Notes: generated by a model from the letters alone, not told the origin. Shown: positions 19,488 through 29,460, counted from the stretch's first letter. The stretch is DNA of 64,000 bases from Glaciecola sp. (GCA_018623155.1 JAAZVZ010000005.1:62001-126000), one strand, 5' to 3'. Numbers and translations: made by a program.

Positions 19488-21149
19488 ATGAGTGATTCGC
19501 TCGACACGCGACCGTCAAATTTTATTCGTCAAATAATTGATAAAGATCTTGCTAACGGCGTACATGAAACTGTCCAGACGCGTTTCCCACCTGAGCCGAA
19601 TGGTTATTTGCATATTGGTCATGCTAAATCGATTTGCCTTAATTTTGGTATCGCACAAGATTATCAAGGAACCTGTAATCTGCGCTTTGATGACACTAAT
19701 CCTGAAAAAGAAGACATTGATTATGTGAACTCGATTCAAAACGATGTTCAGTGGTTAGGTTTCACCTGGGATGGTGACGTAAGATATTCCTCTAATTATT
19801 TTGATGCCTTGTATGGCTATGCTGTTGAACTCATTGAAAAAGGATTAGCCTATGTTGATTTTTCTTCTCAAGAGGCAATGCGAGAAATGCGCGGCACATT
19901 AACCGCACCAGGCACCAATAGTCCATATCGAGATACAGATCCGACTGAGAATTTGGCTTTGTTTTCTCAAATGCGTGAAGGCAAGTTCAAAGAAGGCGAG
20001 TGCTGTCTTCGTGCCAAAATTGACATGGCTTCTCCATTCATGTGTATGCGTGATCCGGTTTTGTATCGGGTAAAATTCGCACACCATCACCAAACTGGGG
20101 ATAAATGGTGCATTTACCCTATGTATGATTTTACGCATTGTATATCTGATGCGATTGAAAATATTTCTCACTCATTGTGTACGCTTGAGTTTCAAGATAA
20201 TCGTCGTTTGTACGATTGGGTAATTGAGCATATATCGATTGATGCTAAGCCACGACAGTATGAATTTTCTCGCCTTAATCTTGAATACACTGTTCTTTCG
20301 AAAAGGAAGTTAATTGATTTAGTGGAAGGTCATTATGTCGATGGCTGGTCCGATCCGCGGATGCCCACCATTGCAGGTTTACGTCGTCGTGGATATACCC
20401 CAGCATCAATCCGCGAGTTCTGTTTGCGTATTGGTGTCACAAAGATGGATAACCTTGTCGAAATGAGCATGCTAGAAGCGTGTATTCGCGATGATTTGAA
20501 TGTGAATGCACCTCGCGCAATGGCCGTATTGGAACCGATTAAACTCATTATTGAAAACTTCCCTGAAGACGAGACACTCATGCTAAAAGCGCCAAACCAT
20601 CCAATGGATGAAAGTTTAGGCACCCGAGAAGTACCGTTTACGCGTGAAGTGTTTATAGAGAGAGAAGATTTTCGCGAAAGCGCAAATAAAAAATTCAAGC
20701 GTTTAGTCTTGGATAAAGAAGTGCGTTTGCGCAACGGGTTTTATGTAAAAGCTCTGCGTTGTGATAAAGATGCACAGGGTAATGTGACGACCGTCTACTG
20801 CCAATATGATCCAGATACGTTAGGGAAAGATCCAGCCGATGGGCGTAAAGCGAAAGGCGTCATTCACTGGGTCAGTGCTAAGCATGGTGTGCCTGCTGAA
20901 ATTCGTTTATATGACCGATTATTTAATGTCCCTAATCCAGCCGCAGAAGAGAATTATCTAGATGCACTTAACCCCGCGTCACTTATGGTTAAGCAGGGTG
21001 TGGTAGAACCTTCTTTAGCCAATGCGAAAGTAGGTGAGGGCTATCAATTTGAGCGAACAGGATACTTTACAAAGGATAATCAATCTGATGAATTAGTGTT
21101 TAATCGCACTGTAGAATTGCGCGACACATGGGCGAAGATTGGCGATTAA
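19488..21149 (+). CDS. glnS: Glutaminyl-tRNA synthetase
   Basis: Charges tRNA-Gln with glutamine. The 553-residue length matches bacterial GlnS. Class I signatures are present: [20 protein letters not shown] with HIGH, and VLSKRKL as the KMSKS equivalent. The N-terminal [10 protein letters not shown] and the anticodon-binding beta-barrel ending with [14 protein letters not shown] are typical. A stable hairpin with T-run lies 20 bp downstream. Confidence 0.97.
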   Translation: MSDSLDTRPSNFIRQIIDKDLANGVHETVQTRFPPEPNGYLHIGHAKSICLNFGIAQDYQGTCNLRFDDTNPEKEDIDYVNSIQNDVQWLGFTWDGDVRYSSNYFDALYGYAVELIEKGLAYVDFSSQEAMREMRGTLTAPGTNSPYRDTDPTENLALFSQMREGKFKEGECCLRAKIDMASPFMCMRDPVLYRVKFAHHHQTGDKWCIYPMYDFTHCISDAIENISHSLCTLEFQDNRRLYDWVIEHISIDAKPRQYEFSRLNLEYTVLSKRKLIDLVEGHYVDGWSDPRMPTIAGLRRRGYTPASIREFCLRIGVTKMDNLVEMSMLEACIRDDLNVNAPRAMAVLEPIKLIIENFPEDETLMLKAPNHPMDESLGTREVPFTREVFIEREDFRESANKKFKRLVLDKEVRLRNGFYVKALRCDKDAQGNVTTVYCQYDPDTLGKDPADGRKAKGVIHWVSAKHGVPAEIRLYDRLFNVPNPAAEENYLDALNPASLMVKQGVVEPSLANAKVGEGYQFERTGYFTKDNQSDELVFNRTVELRDTWAKIGD

Positions 21150-21167
21150 ATCTAAGCGTTAAGATGT

Positions 21168-21200
21168 AAAAAAAAGCGGCTCATGAAGTCGCTTTTTTTA
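21168..21200 (+). terminator. Rho-independent terminator after glnS
   Basis: AAAAAAGCGGC pairs with GTCGCTTTTTT across a TCATGAA loop, followed by a T-run. It lies 20 bp beyond the glnS stop and, being A/T flanked on both sides, could also serve the convergent SDR gene that ends at 21230. Confidence 0.8.
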
Positions 21201-21229
21201 TGATAATGGTAAATTTAATTGTATTTGTA

Positions 21230-21979
21230 TTACTTTGGCTGGCAATCTAGAGATTGACCATTTACATCATTGCTCGCCGTTGCCATCAAATACACATAAG
21301 TTGGCATGATGTCTTGTGGTGTTTTGAGTGTCATAGGGTCTTCTGCAGGATAAGCTTTACCACGCATAGTTGTGCGTGTTGCGCCTGGATTGATGCAATT
21401 GACGCGAATAGTCGAATTTTTTAATTCGTCTGCCAATACTTGCATCATACCTTCAGTAGCAAATTTACTAATACTGTAAGTGCCCCAAAAAGCGCGACCA
21501 ATGCGACCAACGCCAGAGCTTGTAAAAATGACACTCGCTGATGGAGCCGCTTTTAGTGCACTAAAGAGTCCTTGTGTCATGCTAAACTGAGCAGTGACGT
21601 TTACTTGCATAACATCTTGAAATTCATCGGGCTTAATTTGTGTGAATGGACTCAGGTGCCCAAGAATAGATGCATTGTGTAAAACACCATCTAAACGACC
21701 GTATTGGTCCACAATCATCTGTCCCATATCTTGATAATTTTTAGGTGTTGCGCCTTTCATATCAAGCGGCACAATGCCAGGCTCTTTGCAACCGTTTGCG
21801 ATGATTTCATCATAGACCTGCTCAAGTTTTGCTACTGTTCGACCTAATAATATGACTTCAGCTCCGTGATTTGCATAGGTGATTGCGGCGGTTTTGCCGA
21901 TTCCATCACCTGCTCCGGTCACTAATATTACTTTGTTGTTTAAGCAATTTGGTTGGTTGAAGGTTAAATGAGCAGTCAT
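21230..21979 (-). CDS. yciK: Short-chain dehydrogenase/reductase, YciK family
   Basis: 249 residues. Rossmann motif VILVTGAGDGIGKTAA near the N-terminus, a HNASILG segment, the catalytic Ser in VIFTSSGVGRIG and YSISKFATEG (YxxxK). Adjacent NPGATRTTMRGKAYPAED is characteristic of the YciK branch, an NADP-dependent oxidoreductase of unknown physiological substrate. It converges with glnS over a shared terminator. Confidence 0.9.
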   Translation of the reverse strand: MTAHLTFNQPNCLNNKVILVTGAGDGIGKTAAITYANHGAEVILLGRTVAKLEQVYDEIIANGCKEPGIVPLDMKGATPKNYQDMGQMIVDQYGRLDGVLHNASILGHLSPFTQIKPDEFQDVMQVNVTAQFSMTQGLFSALKAAPSASVIFTSSGVGRIGRAFWGTYSISKFATEGMMQVLADELKNSTIRVNCINPGATRTTMRGKAYPAEDPMTLKTPQDIMPTYVYLMATASNDVNGQSLDCQPK

Positions 21980-22228
21980 AGAGAGTTCCCTGAAAAATTT
22001 GGCGTTATTATACGATTTTTATCGTAAAAATACCCTGCTGATTCATGTATTTATGCATTTTTTTAGATTTTAAAGCAAAAAGTTGTTACATATCGTTAAC
22101 AATCCTTTGCAAAATAGTGACAAAGACAATAGACTAAGGTTAACTCTAACTGGTCTAAGCACTTGTTTTGCTCAATTAACAAAATGCCAAGCACCAAAGA
22201 ATAAAAAAAATACTCTTAGGGAGACAAA
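21980..22228. promoter_or_regulatory. Intergenic region upstream of the lipase, with a FadR-like half-site
   Basis: This 249-bp AT-rich region separates the divergent SDR and lipase genes. At 22148-22164 it contains AACTGGTCTAAGCACTT: the left half matches the gammaproteobacterial FadR half-site AACTGGTC in full, while the right half matches five of eight. It lies 65-81 bp before the lipase start. The lipase has a good ribosome site, GGGAGA. No small ORF or RNA gene is evident. Confidence 0.4.
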
Positions 22229-24865
22229 ATGAAAAAACTGTTAATCAGCACTAGTATTGCAGCGGCTCTTACTCTAGGTGGCTGTGGCGGTGGTGAAACC
22301 ATCCAAGACCTTCGTGCAGACAATCCCGTAGAACCCCCTGCGTCCCGAATTAAGTTTGATCCAGGTGCAGGTGATTTAAATATCCCCAATGATTTGTTGA
22401 TGATCCCAGACGATGGGGCAACAGTAGATTATACTCTCAATATTCCTGTTACGGATGCGACCAATTTCGGGGATCCATTAGTTGCTGTGAATGCATTAGA
22501 TGGGTGGTCAACGACCCAACCTATGTTGTTGGAAGTTATTATGGCACCTGGCGCAACAATTGATGCGACTTCATTATCGGCTGGTATTAGTTTAGTCAAA
22601 ACATCATTTACTTCACCAGGTCTACCTGAAGGTGTCTCAGCCACGTGTTTTGCTGCGGCATTGATCCCTGGCTCTTGTACGGTAACAGAGACGCTTCAGT
22701 TCGGTGTCGATTACACGTTAAGCTTAGTCAGTGGTGACACAGTAGCCATTATTCCATTGCGACCACTTGATGCCTTTACTGGGTACATGATTGTCGTTAC
22801 AGATGATTTGATGGACAGTAATGGGTATGCGGTAAAAGGTTCCACCACTTGGGAATTGGTGAAACAAGACATTACGACGCGTCCATTAGCCTCTCCATCT
22901 CAATTGGGTCTACAACAGATTATTAATGGTTACGTCAATACACTATCTGGTGCTGGATTTACTCGTGATGAGTTAACCTATGTTGGCGCGTTTAATACTC
23001 AATCCGTTATGGATGTCACCGACACCATGAAAAAGTTACTCGTTGCGACCTACGCAGGACGCCTTGGCGGTGGCGATCCAAATGCCGCAGACTCATTACC
23101 AGGAATTATAGCTACTGATCCTGGTCAAGATGATCCGATTAATGCTATGGAAGCTTTAGGCTTAGTGTCAGCTGATGCCGTGTCCGGCGCTATTCAATTA
23201 GCAGGTCAGGGGGCCGGTCTCACCACTGCTCAAATAGCAGGTATTACCGGTGCAGTGGATTTCTCAGCCTTACAAACTTGCGCAGGTTTGCTCAATGCAG
23301 CCGCGGGCGGTGAGACTGTCTCTACATCTGGTATTACTGACCCAGCAACATTGCAAACGTTAGGTACAGCAAATGCACTCGCTTCTGGTGTGGCGCCTCA
23401 GATATTGGCCGGTGGTGCCGGTCCATTTTGTGCCGCGAAACATTTAACGGGTACGGTTGCATTACCTTATTACTTAGCAACGCCCACGGAAGCCAATCCA
23501 ATGGCACCGTTAACTAATTCAATGACCGCAGCATGTGACAATGGATTAGCGTTAAGTCTAGCTCCCACTGAAGCACTCGCTGCGTTAACACCTGGTGCTA
23601 ACGATACCATGTGTCAAGCATTGGGTTTGCGTGATTTGGGATTAGATGCGGAACGCAATCTTACCACCTTTAGTCCAGTACCCGCTATGCAAGGTCGTCT
23701 AAGTGGTTTTGAAAACCTTGATGTACAAATCACTGTGCCTGATGTAGCAACCGCTGCTGCGCTCGGTGTGACCTTACAACAGCCAGAAGCTGGTTGGCCT
23801 GTTGTAATCTTGTATCATGGTATTACATCAACTAAAGAGGCCATGCTAGCAATTACTGGTTCGTTGTCTTTGGCTGGATATGCAACTGTAGCGATTGATC
23901 AGCCTCTGCACAATTCTCGTGGCTTCGATATCAATAATGATGGTACTGACGAGATCAATGCCTCTACAAATAGTGCAACAGATTATATGAACCTTGCTTA
24001 TTTGAAGGTGGCTCGTGACAATCTGCGTCAATCTGTTGCTGATTTGTTAGGTCTGCGTATTGCCTTGCACAAGGTCATAGACTCTTCAACTGGCAATGTG
24101 GTAGATCTAAATTCTAATGCGGTATCTGTTATGGGCGTATCATTAGGCGCAATGACAGGCGGTAATTTTGCAGGCATTGCGAATATGTCTATGGGTGGAA
24201 GCCTTGCTGCATTAGATGGTTTATTCAGTATTCAGACTGCAGCATTAGAATCACCTGGTGGTGGTGTAGCTAATTTCCTATTAGAGTCCCAAGCATTTTC
24301 TCCTTTGATCAAGGCATTGCTTACAGCAGGTTCTTCAACAGAATTCCAAGCTTACTTAGTTGAAAATCAAGTGAACCCTGCTGATCAAGCCGCCTTGATT
24401 ACGGCTTATGCAACGTTTTATGCTGCTCTCCCAGCAGCTGGACAAGCCGCTATTGATGGTGTGTTCAATGAGTTTGTATTTGCTGCGGGAACCGTATTGG
24501 ATGCAGGTGACCCAATGAATTATGCAGCACTAACTGGCTCAAATACCCCAGTGGTTGGATTCACTGTTGTAGGCGATGGCACACCAGAAAATCCTTCTGA
24601 TACCGTTATCCCTGCGATTACCACCAACCAGTTATATGGTCAAATTCCATACTGGCGTGCAATGGGCGCAACTCAGGTGTCTTCTTCACAAACCGGTGAA
24701 GACTTGAAAGGTTATGTATTATTTAATGAGGGCGCACATGGCTCATCATTGAATCCGACGCCTAGTGCAGCGGTTACGACTGAGATACAAACTCAAATTG
24801 CCACTTTCTTGTTGTCCGGTGGTATGAGTATTCCAGTAAATAACACAGATATTACAGTGAACTAA
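22229..24865 (+). CDS. Large surface-type lipase lipoprotein, VolA/Pla-1/cef family
   Basis: 878 residues, starting with a lipoprotein signal MKKLLISTSIAAALTLGGC (Cys19). The C-terminal catalytic part has an oxyanion segment VVILYHGITSTKEA, nucleophile elbow GVSLGAMTG (Ser638) and a late NEGAHGSS as candidate His. The N-terminal 500 residues are Ala/Gly/Thr-rich and beta-like, as in the bacterial virulence-factor lipase N-domain. VolA in Vibrio is a surface lysophospholipase feeding host or environmental lipid to fatty acid uptake. An equivalent lipid-scavenging role is inferred. The gene stands alone and ends in a strong terminator. Confidence 0.88.
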   Translation: MKKLLISTSIAAALTLGGCGGGETIQDLRADNPVEPPASRIKFDPGAGDLNIPNDLLMIPDDGATVDYTLNIPVTDATNFGDPLVAVNALDGWSTTQPMLLEVIMAPGATIDATSLSAGISLVKTSFTSPGLPEGVSATCFAAALIPGSCTVTETLQFGVDYTLSLVSGDTVAIIPLRPLDAFTGYMIVVTDDLMDSNGYAVKGSTTWELVKQDITTRPLASPSQLGLQQIINGYVNTLSGAGFTRDELTYVGAFNTQSVMDVTDTMKKLLVATYAGRLGGGDPNAADSLPGIIATDPGQDDPINAMEALGLVSADAVSGAIQLAGQGAGLTTAQIAGITGAVDFSALQTCAGLLNAAAGGETVSTSGITDPATLQTLGTANALASGVAPQILAGGAGPFCAAKHLTGTVALPYYLATPTEANPMAPLTNSMTAACDNGLALSLAPTEALAALTPGANDTMCQALGLRDLGLDAERNLTTFSPVPAMQGRLSGFENLDVQITVPDVATAAALGVTLQQPEAGWPVVILYHGITSTKEAMLAITGSLSLAGYATVAIDQPLHNSRGFDINNDGTDEINASTNSATDYMNLAYLKVARDNLRQSVADLLGLRIALHKVIDSSTGNVVDLNSNAVSVMGVSLGAMTGGNFAGIANMSMGGSLAALDGLFSIQTAALESPGGGVANFLLESQAFSPLIKALLTAGSSTEFQAYLVENQVNPADQAALITAYATFYAALPAAGQAAIDGVFNEFVFAAGTVLDAGDPMNYAALTGSNTPVVGFTVVGDGTPENPSDTVIPAITTNQLYGQIPYWRAMGATQVSSSQTGEDLKGYVLFNEGAHGSSLNPTPSAAVTTEIQTQIATFLLSGGMSIPVNNTDITVN

Positions 24866-24891
24866 CTCTTAATCACCACTAATATTGTTTA

Positions 24892-24920
24892 AAAAAAGCG
24901 TCCAATTGGGCGCTTTTTTG
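24892..24920 (+). terminator. Rho-independent terminator after the lipase gene
   Basis: AAAAAAGCGTCC pairs with GGGCGCTTTTTT around an AATT loop, with a T-run, starting 27 bp after the lipase stop. Confidence 0.85.
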
Positions 24921-24960
24921 TTATTATTATTAGGAATATTAATGGCATAGGCATCAATTA

Positions 24961-26016
24961 GTGGAATTTTTATTTGAATATGGTTTGTTCTTGGCAAAAG
25001 CTATCACAATAGTGGCTGTAATTATTATTCTTCTTACTACCGTTGTGGGAGTCGCCACTAAACAAAAGAGTTCTGATAATACTAAGGGCCAATTAGATAT
25101 CTACTCACTTTCTGAAGCACTGGATGAACTTAAACAGTTTGCGAATAGGGCAATTGTTCCAGAGAGTCAGTTAAAAGCGTACGATAAAGCCCAAAAACTC
25201 AAGAACAAAAAGAAAAAGAAAAACACTCATCAATCTGATGAATCTAAGGAGAATCCCGAAGAGGGTAAAGTGTTTGTATTAGATTTTAAAGGTTCGATAG
25301 ATGCCAACGAAGTAGAATATTTACGACGTGAGATCACGGCTATCTTAATCATTGCAGATCCTAAAGTGGATGAAGTGATTGTGCGACTAGAAAGCCCAGG
25401 TGGTTATGTCCATAGTTATGGATTAGCCGCATCTCAATTACAACGGATTAAAGATAAAGATATTCAATTAACGGTATGCGTTGATCAGGTTGCAGCAAGC
25501 GGTGGCTATATGATGGCATGTGTCGCACACAAAATTGTCGCAGCAAAATTTGCCGTTATAGGCTCTGTAGGTGTGGTCGCTCAGTTACCGAACTTTCATA
25601 AATTACTGAAGAAAAATGACATTGATATAGAGTTGCATACTGCCGGTGAATATAAACGAACATTAACAATGATTGGTGAAAATACAGACGATGCACGCGA
25701 TAAATTTAAAGCTGACTTAAATCAAATTCACGTATTATTTAAAGATTTTATCAAACAAAACCGTGAGGGATTAGATGTCGATAAAATAGCGACAGGTGAA
25801 ACTTGGTATGGTACTGATGCCTTAGAAGTAGGTCTGATCGATTCTATCTCGACATCAGATGATTTACTTCTTGAGTTATACCAAACAAGAGATGTGTATT
25901 CAGTTAAATATACTCAGAAGAAAACGCTTGCAGAAAAGTTAGGGTTTGCAGCAGAAGGGACATTGATGCGTCTTTATCAAAGAGTGTTTGCACATTCTCA
26001 AACGCCAATTAGCTAA
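24961..26016 (+). CDS. sohB: Inner-membrane protease SohB (S49 family)
   Basis: 351 residues starting at GTG with the family-typical MEFLFEYGLFLAK. One N-terminal membrane helix (about 8-32), then a Lys-rich linker (80-90), then the S49 peptidase domain facing the periplasm or cytoplasm. Nucleophile Ser180 lies in VDQVAASGGYMMA and the general base Lys232 in GEYKRTLTMIGENTDD. SohB is related to signal peptide peptidase SppA and removes membrane peptides. It converges with the small unknown gene at 26061 across a hairpin. Confidence 0.95.
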   Translation: MEFLFEYGLFLAKAITIVAVIIILLTTVVGVATKQKSSDNTKGQLDIYSLSEALDELKQFANRAIVPESQLKAYDKAQKLKNKKKKKNTHQSDESKENPEEGKVFVLDFKGSIDANEVEYLRREITAILIIADPKVDEVIVRLESPGGYVHSYGLAASQLQRIKDKDIQLTVCVDQVAASGGYMMACVAHKIVAAKFAVIGSVGVVAQLPNFHKLLKKNDIDIELHTAGEYKRTLTMIGENTDDARDKFKADLNQIHVLFKDFIKQNREGLDVDKIATGETWYGTDALEVGLIDSISTSDDLLLELYQTRDVYSVKYTQKKTLAEKLGFAAEGTLMRLYQRVFAHSQTPIS

Positions 26017-26018
26017 AA

Positions 26019-26046
26019 TATAGCCAGCAAAATGAAGCTGGCTATA
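26019..26046. terminator. Hairpin between convergent genes (probable weak bidirectional terminator)
   Basis: TATAGCCAGC and GCTGGCTATA form a perfect 10-bp stem around an 8-base loop, directly after the sohB stop. The following T-tract is poor (ATAAATTTCT), so termination strength is uncertain. Confidence 0.55.
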
Positions 26047-26060
26047 AATTTCTGCGCGAT

Positions 26061-26408
26061 TTATCTGGGTGCTTTTGAACCAGGTAATTTTGCTAAAACT
26101 TGATTTTTCCAGAAGTCTTTCACTGAAAAACCACTTTTTGCAGGTTTGGCTGATTTTTTCTTGGCAGGTGCTTTCTTTTCAGCGGTCTTCTTAGGTTCTT
26201 TTTTAGCTTTAACTTCTTCTTTCGCCGCAGGCGCTGACGAACCGCTTAGTTCATTAGCCATTTCGTCAAGGGCAGCGAGTCGCATATTTTTGCCACCACC
26301 AACGCTATACCAGCCACCTTTTGCTTCGATTTGTGGTGCTTTACCGTTTGCTGCGGTATACGCTTCAGTAAATTTTGCGATTACTGCGTCTTTATCTAAC
26401 TTACTCAT
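26061..26408 (-). CDS. Small unknown protein with Lys/Ala-rich linker
   Basis: 115 residues from the ATG at 26408; an upstream in-frame ATG adds 19 residues without other support. Residues 1-50 (MSKLDKDAVIAKFTEAYTAA then GGWYSVGGGKNMR) look like a small folded domain. Residues 52-92 are an Ala/Lys/Pro tract resembling histone-like or RNA-binding tails, and the last 20 residues (GFSVKDFWKNQVLAKLPG) form a short basic module. I do not recognise a characterised family. The composition suggests nucleic-acid or surface binding, which is only a guess. Cytoplasmic, as no signal or membrane segment is present. Confidence 0.75.
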   Translation of the reverse strand: MSKLDKDAVIAKFTEAYTAANGKAPQIEAKGGWYSVGGGKNMRLAALDEMANELSGSSAPAAKEEVKAKKEPKKTAEKKAPAKKKSAKPAKSGFSVKDFWKNQVLAKLPGSKAPR

Positions 26409-26504
26409 AATGTATATGAAACCTTGATTTAATGTTAAAATTTTATTCTTTATACAATTTTTCATAGATGATGTCTATTTAGGACATGTAGAGTAGGGTA
26501 AGAG

Positions 26505-27257
26505 ATGTTACGAAATGATTTGGTTACTGCGCTGAATTCCCTGTTAAATGTGGGATTAATCAAAGATTACTGCCCAAATGGCTTACAGGTTGAAGGGGTA
26601 AGCTCTGTTCAAAAAATAATCACAGGTGTAACTGCTTCACAGGCTTTAATTGACCATGCCATCAGGGTTGGTGCAGATACTATTATTGTGCATCACGGTT
26701 ATTTTTGGAAAAACGAAGATCCGATGGTTACTGGAATGAAAAAACGTCGGTTTTCGAGTTTACTGGCCAACGATATAAATCTTTTGGCTTATCACTTGCC
26801 TTTAGATATTCATCCAATTTATGGCAATAATGCTCAGCTTGCAAAACATCTTGGGATAAGTGTATCCGGGTTTTTAAATGCTTCTCCTGATGGCGTCGTT
26901 CAGTACGGTGAATTAGAACATCCTCTACCATTAAAGGCTATCGCAGAGCGTTTATCGACGTCACTTAATCGTACACTGTTAATAGAAGGTGCTGAAGATA
27001 AATTAATTCAACGCATTGCTTGGTGTACTGGTGGCGGTCAGGGTTATATTGACTTAGCGGCTGGACATGGCATGGATTTATTTGTTACTGGAGAAGTCTC
27101 AGAGCAGACTATCCACAGTGCCAGAGAGCAAGATATCGCGTTTATTGCTGCAGGTCATCATGCAACTGAACGCTATGGGGTGATGGCATTAGCGGAGTAT
27201 TTGCGTGAAGAATATGCTCTGGATGCTCAATTTATTGACATAGATAATCCGGCGTAA
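26505..27257 (+). CDS. Nif3-like dinuclear metal centre protein (YbgI family)
   Basis: 250 residues, matching YbgI length. DYCPNGLQVEG near the N-terminus, VHHGYFWKNEDP (metal-binding His pair), AYHLPLDIHPIYGNNA, and AGHHATERYGVMAL at the C-terminus supply the conserved metal ligands. The family forms hexameric rings and binds two metals; a GTP cyclohydrolase I type 2 label is often attached, but function is unsettled. It is followed 2 bp later by the cmoM gene, so the two are probably cotranscribed. Confidence 0.92.
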   Translation: MLRNDLVTALNSLLNVGLIKDYCPNGLQVEGVSSVQKIITGVTASQALIDHAIRVGADTIIVHHGYFWKNEDPMVTGMKKRRFSSLLANDINLLAYHLPLDIHPIYGNNAQLAKHLGISVSGFLNASPDGVVQYGELEHPLPLKAIAERLSTSLNRTLLIEGAEDKLIQRIAWCTGGGQGYIDLAAGHGMDLFVTGEVSEQTIHSAREQDIAFIAAGHHATERYGVMALAEYLREEYALDAQFIDIDNPA

Positions 27258-27259
27258 AT

Positions 27260-28009
27260 ATGTCATCTGATCATTCCTTCGATGGTATCACCCAAAAATT
27301 TGCTCATAACATTTATGGCACCACGAAAGGCAAAATACGCCATGCATTGTTGTGTCACTACCTCTCTGAGCATAATATGCTTAATGTCGATTTGTCGAAA
27401 AAAACAGTTTTAGACGCAGGATGTGGTCTTGGGCATATGACACGTGAAATCATTAAAACCAATGCAAACATAACAGCAATTGATATTTCTGCACAATCTA
27501 TTGCTCATGCAAGAGAAGCCACTTGTGGGAATGTAGATTGGCAAGTGGGTTCACTTCAATCAATTGAATCTCGGTTTGATTACATCTATTGCCATGCTGT
27601 TTTGGAGTGGACCCAAGCGCCTTTGGACAGTCTTGAGCATTTACTGAAGTGTTTGAACGACAACGGTCGTTTGTCTTTGAGTTTTTTTAATGCCGAGGCG
27701 CATCGTTTTGGTAATTTAATTTATGGCAATTTTGCCTATACGGAACAGCCAGAGCGCAACGCCAAGACGGTTCGTTTAAACCCTCAAAATCCAGTCAGCT
27801 ATCAAGCAGTATTAAACCATTTGCAAGCACTACCAAACATTCAGGTAATTCATCATGCTGGTATTCGCTGTATCCATGATTATATGCGTGATGTTTCAGC
27901 TCAGAGTCGACAATATGATGAGATTTTAGAGGCAGAAAAAAAATACGGCACTCAAGTACCGTATTTATATCTCGGAAAATATTGCCACTTAATCGTACAA
28001 AAAAATTAG
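27260..28009 (+). CDS. cmoM: tRNA 5-carboxymethoxyuridine methyltransferase CmoM
   Basis: 249 residues. SAM-binding motif VLDAGCGLGHMTREI, then AIDISAQSIAHA and CHAVLEWTQAPLDSLEHLL, typical of the CmoM/SmtA group. CmoM converts cmo5U34 in tRNA to its methyl ester mcmo5U34. The cmoB and cmoA genes that make cmo5U34 are 1.8-3.5 kb away, which strongly supports the assignment. It overlaps the convergent glutathione peroxidase gene by 4 bp. Confidence 0.88.
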   Translation: MSSDHSFDGITQKFAHNIYGTTKGKIRHALLCHYLSEHNMLNVDLSKKTVLDAGCGLGHMTREIIKTNANITAIDISAQSIAHAREATCGNVDWQVGSLQSIESRFDYIYCHAVLEWTQAPLDSLEHLLKCLNDNGRLSLSFFNAEAHRFGNLIYGNFAYTEQPERNAKTVRLNPQNPVSYQAVLNHLQALPNIQVIHHAGIRCIHDYMRDVSAQSRQYDEILEAEKKYGTQVPYLYLGKYCHLIVQKN

Positions 28010-28494
28010 GCTGTTAAATACTCTTCAATGTCTTTTTTAATTTGTTCAGGCTTAGTGGTTGGAGCATATCGCTTCACCACATCTCCAGTCTTATCAACGA
28101 GAAACTTTGTAAAGTTCCACTTGATACCTTCACTGCCAAAAACCCCCTTGGCATGATTTTTCATAAACTTATAGATAGGGGCTGCTTGCTCACCATTTAC
28201 ATCAATTTTACTGAAAACAGGGAAGGAAACTTGATAATTCATCTCACAAAAATTTACGATTTCGGCATTGTCACCTGGTTCTTGTTTGCCAAATTGATTG
28301 CACGGGAAAGCTAATACACTGAAGCCACGCTCAGCAAACTCGTCTTGTAACAATTGTAAACCTTTGTATTGAGGCGTAAACCCACATTTGCTTGCAGTGT
28401 TTACAATCAGTAACACCTGACCTTCATATTCACGCAAATCTTTTGCCTCACCTGAAGCCAGTGGCATCGTGAAATCATAAATGTTATTCATCAT
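28006..28494 (-). CDS. Glutathione peroxidase family protein
   Basis: 162 residues with peroxidatic Cys37 in NTASKCGFTPQYKGL, the FPCNQFGKQEPG loop (Gln ligand and a second Cys) and WNFTKFLVDKTGDVV (Trp-Asn). It is Cys-type, not selenocysteine, and lacks a signal peptide. Members of this bacterial group (BtuE-like) reduce organic peroxides, often with thioredoxin instead of glutathione. ATG codons at 28494 and 28491 are tandem possible starts. Confidence 0.93.
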   Translation of the reverse strand: MMNNIYDFTMPLASGEAKDLREYEGQVLLIVNTASKCGFTPQYKGLQLLQDEFAERGFSVLAFPCNQFGKQEPGDNAEIVNFCEMNYQVSFPVFSKIDVNGEQAAPIYKFMKNHAKGVFGSEGIKWNFTKFLVDKTGDVVKRYAPTTKPEQIKKDIEEYLTA

Positions 28495-28577
28495 TCTATC
28501 CTTTTATTTATTAATAATTATAATACGTATATGGCGTTATTATAGATTATTGCAATATTAAAACAGGTCAATATATC

Positions 28578-29435
28578 ATGAAAAATGTAACCTTTATCGG
28601 TTTGGGGGTAATGGGCTTTCCTATGGCTGGTCACCTCCAGAAGGCAGGGTATCAAGTCACTGTTTATAACCGAACCTTTTCTAAAGCTCAGACATGGGGC
28701 ATCGAATACGGTGGTGAAATAGCATCGGATGTAGCACAAAGTGTCGCGCAAGCAGATATTGTCTGCTTATGTGTTGGCCGAGATGAAGACGTGCTTGAAA
28801 TGCTGAACGGGGGTGTACTCAGAGGTGCAAAAAAAGGGACGATTATCATTGATCATACGACAACTTCGGAACAATGCGCCAAACAAGCTTCAGCGCTCGC
28901 AGAAACGCAAGGTATGTTTTTCATTGACGCGCCAGTATCTGGTGGTCAAGCAGGTGCTGAAAATGGTCAGTTGAGTATCATGTGTGGAGCTGAACAAGCC
29001 GTTTTTGAACAAGCTTTGCCGGTATTGAATGTGTATGGCAAGCTCGTCAAGCGAATTGGCCCTAATGGTGCAGGGCAATTGGCTAAGATGATGAATCAAA
29101 TCGCCATTGCTGGTGTGATTCAAGGCTTGGCTGAATCGTTACATTTTGGTCAAAAAGCGGGGTTGGATTGTCACTCAGTGTTAGAGGTGATTTCCCAAGG
29201 TGCTGCGCAATCATGGCAGATGCAAAACCGCGGTGAAACCATGCTTGCCGATCAATATGATTTTGGTTTTGCGGTCGATTGGATGCGTAAGGATCTCGGT
29301 TATGCACTCGCAGCGGGTGATCAATGCGGTGCGACCTTGGCAAACACGGCTTTGGTTGATCAGTTCTACGCTGACGTGCAAAAACTCGGTGGCGGACGCT
29401 GGGATACCTCAAGTCTGTTAAAACGCCTGAGTTAG
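28578..29435 (+). CDS. NAD(P)-dependent beta-hydroxyacid dehydrogenase (3-hydroxyisobutyrate dehydrogenase family)
   Basis: 285 residues with the N-terminal GLGVMGFPMAGHL nucleotide-binding motif, VTVYNRT that suggests NADP preference, substrate loop DAPVSGGQAGAENGQLSI, and catalytic Lys in GAGQLAKMMNQI. The family includes 3-hydroxyisobutyrate dehydrogenase, tartronate semialdehyde reductase and succinic semialdehyde reductases; sequence alone does not choose. Immediately downstream and antisense lies a decayed glycerate-kinase-like gene, which may hint at an old glycerate or tartronate context, but that is inference only. Confidence 0.9.
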   Translation: MKNVTFIGLGVMGFPMAGHLQKAGYQVTVYNRTFSKAQTWGIEYGGEIASDVAQSVAQADIVCLCVGRDEDVLEMLNGGVLRGAKKGTIIIDHTTTSEQCAKQASALAETQGMFFIDAPVSGGQAGAENGQLSIMCGAEQAVFEQALPVLNVYGKLVKRIGPNGAGQLAKMMNQIAIAGVIQGLAESLHFGQKAGLDCHSVLEVISQGAAQSWQMQNRGETMLADQYDFGFAVDWMRKDLGYALAAGDQCGATLANTALVDQFYADVQKLGGGRWDTSSLLKRLS

Positions 29436-29460
29436 ATATTGGTGATCCAGACGGTTTGAT

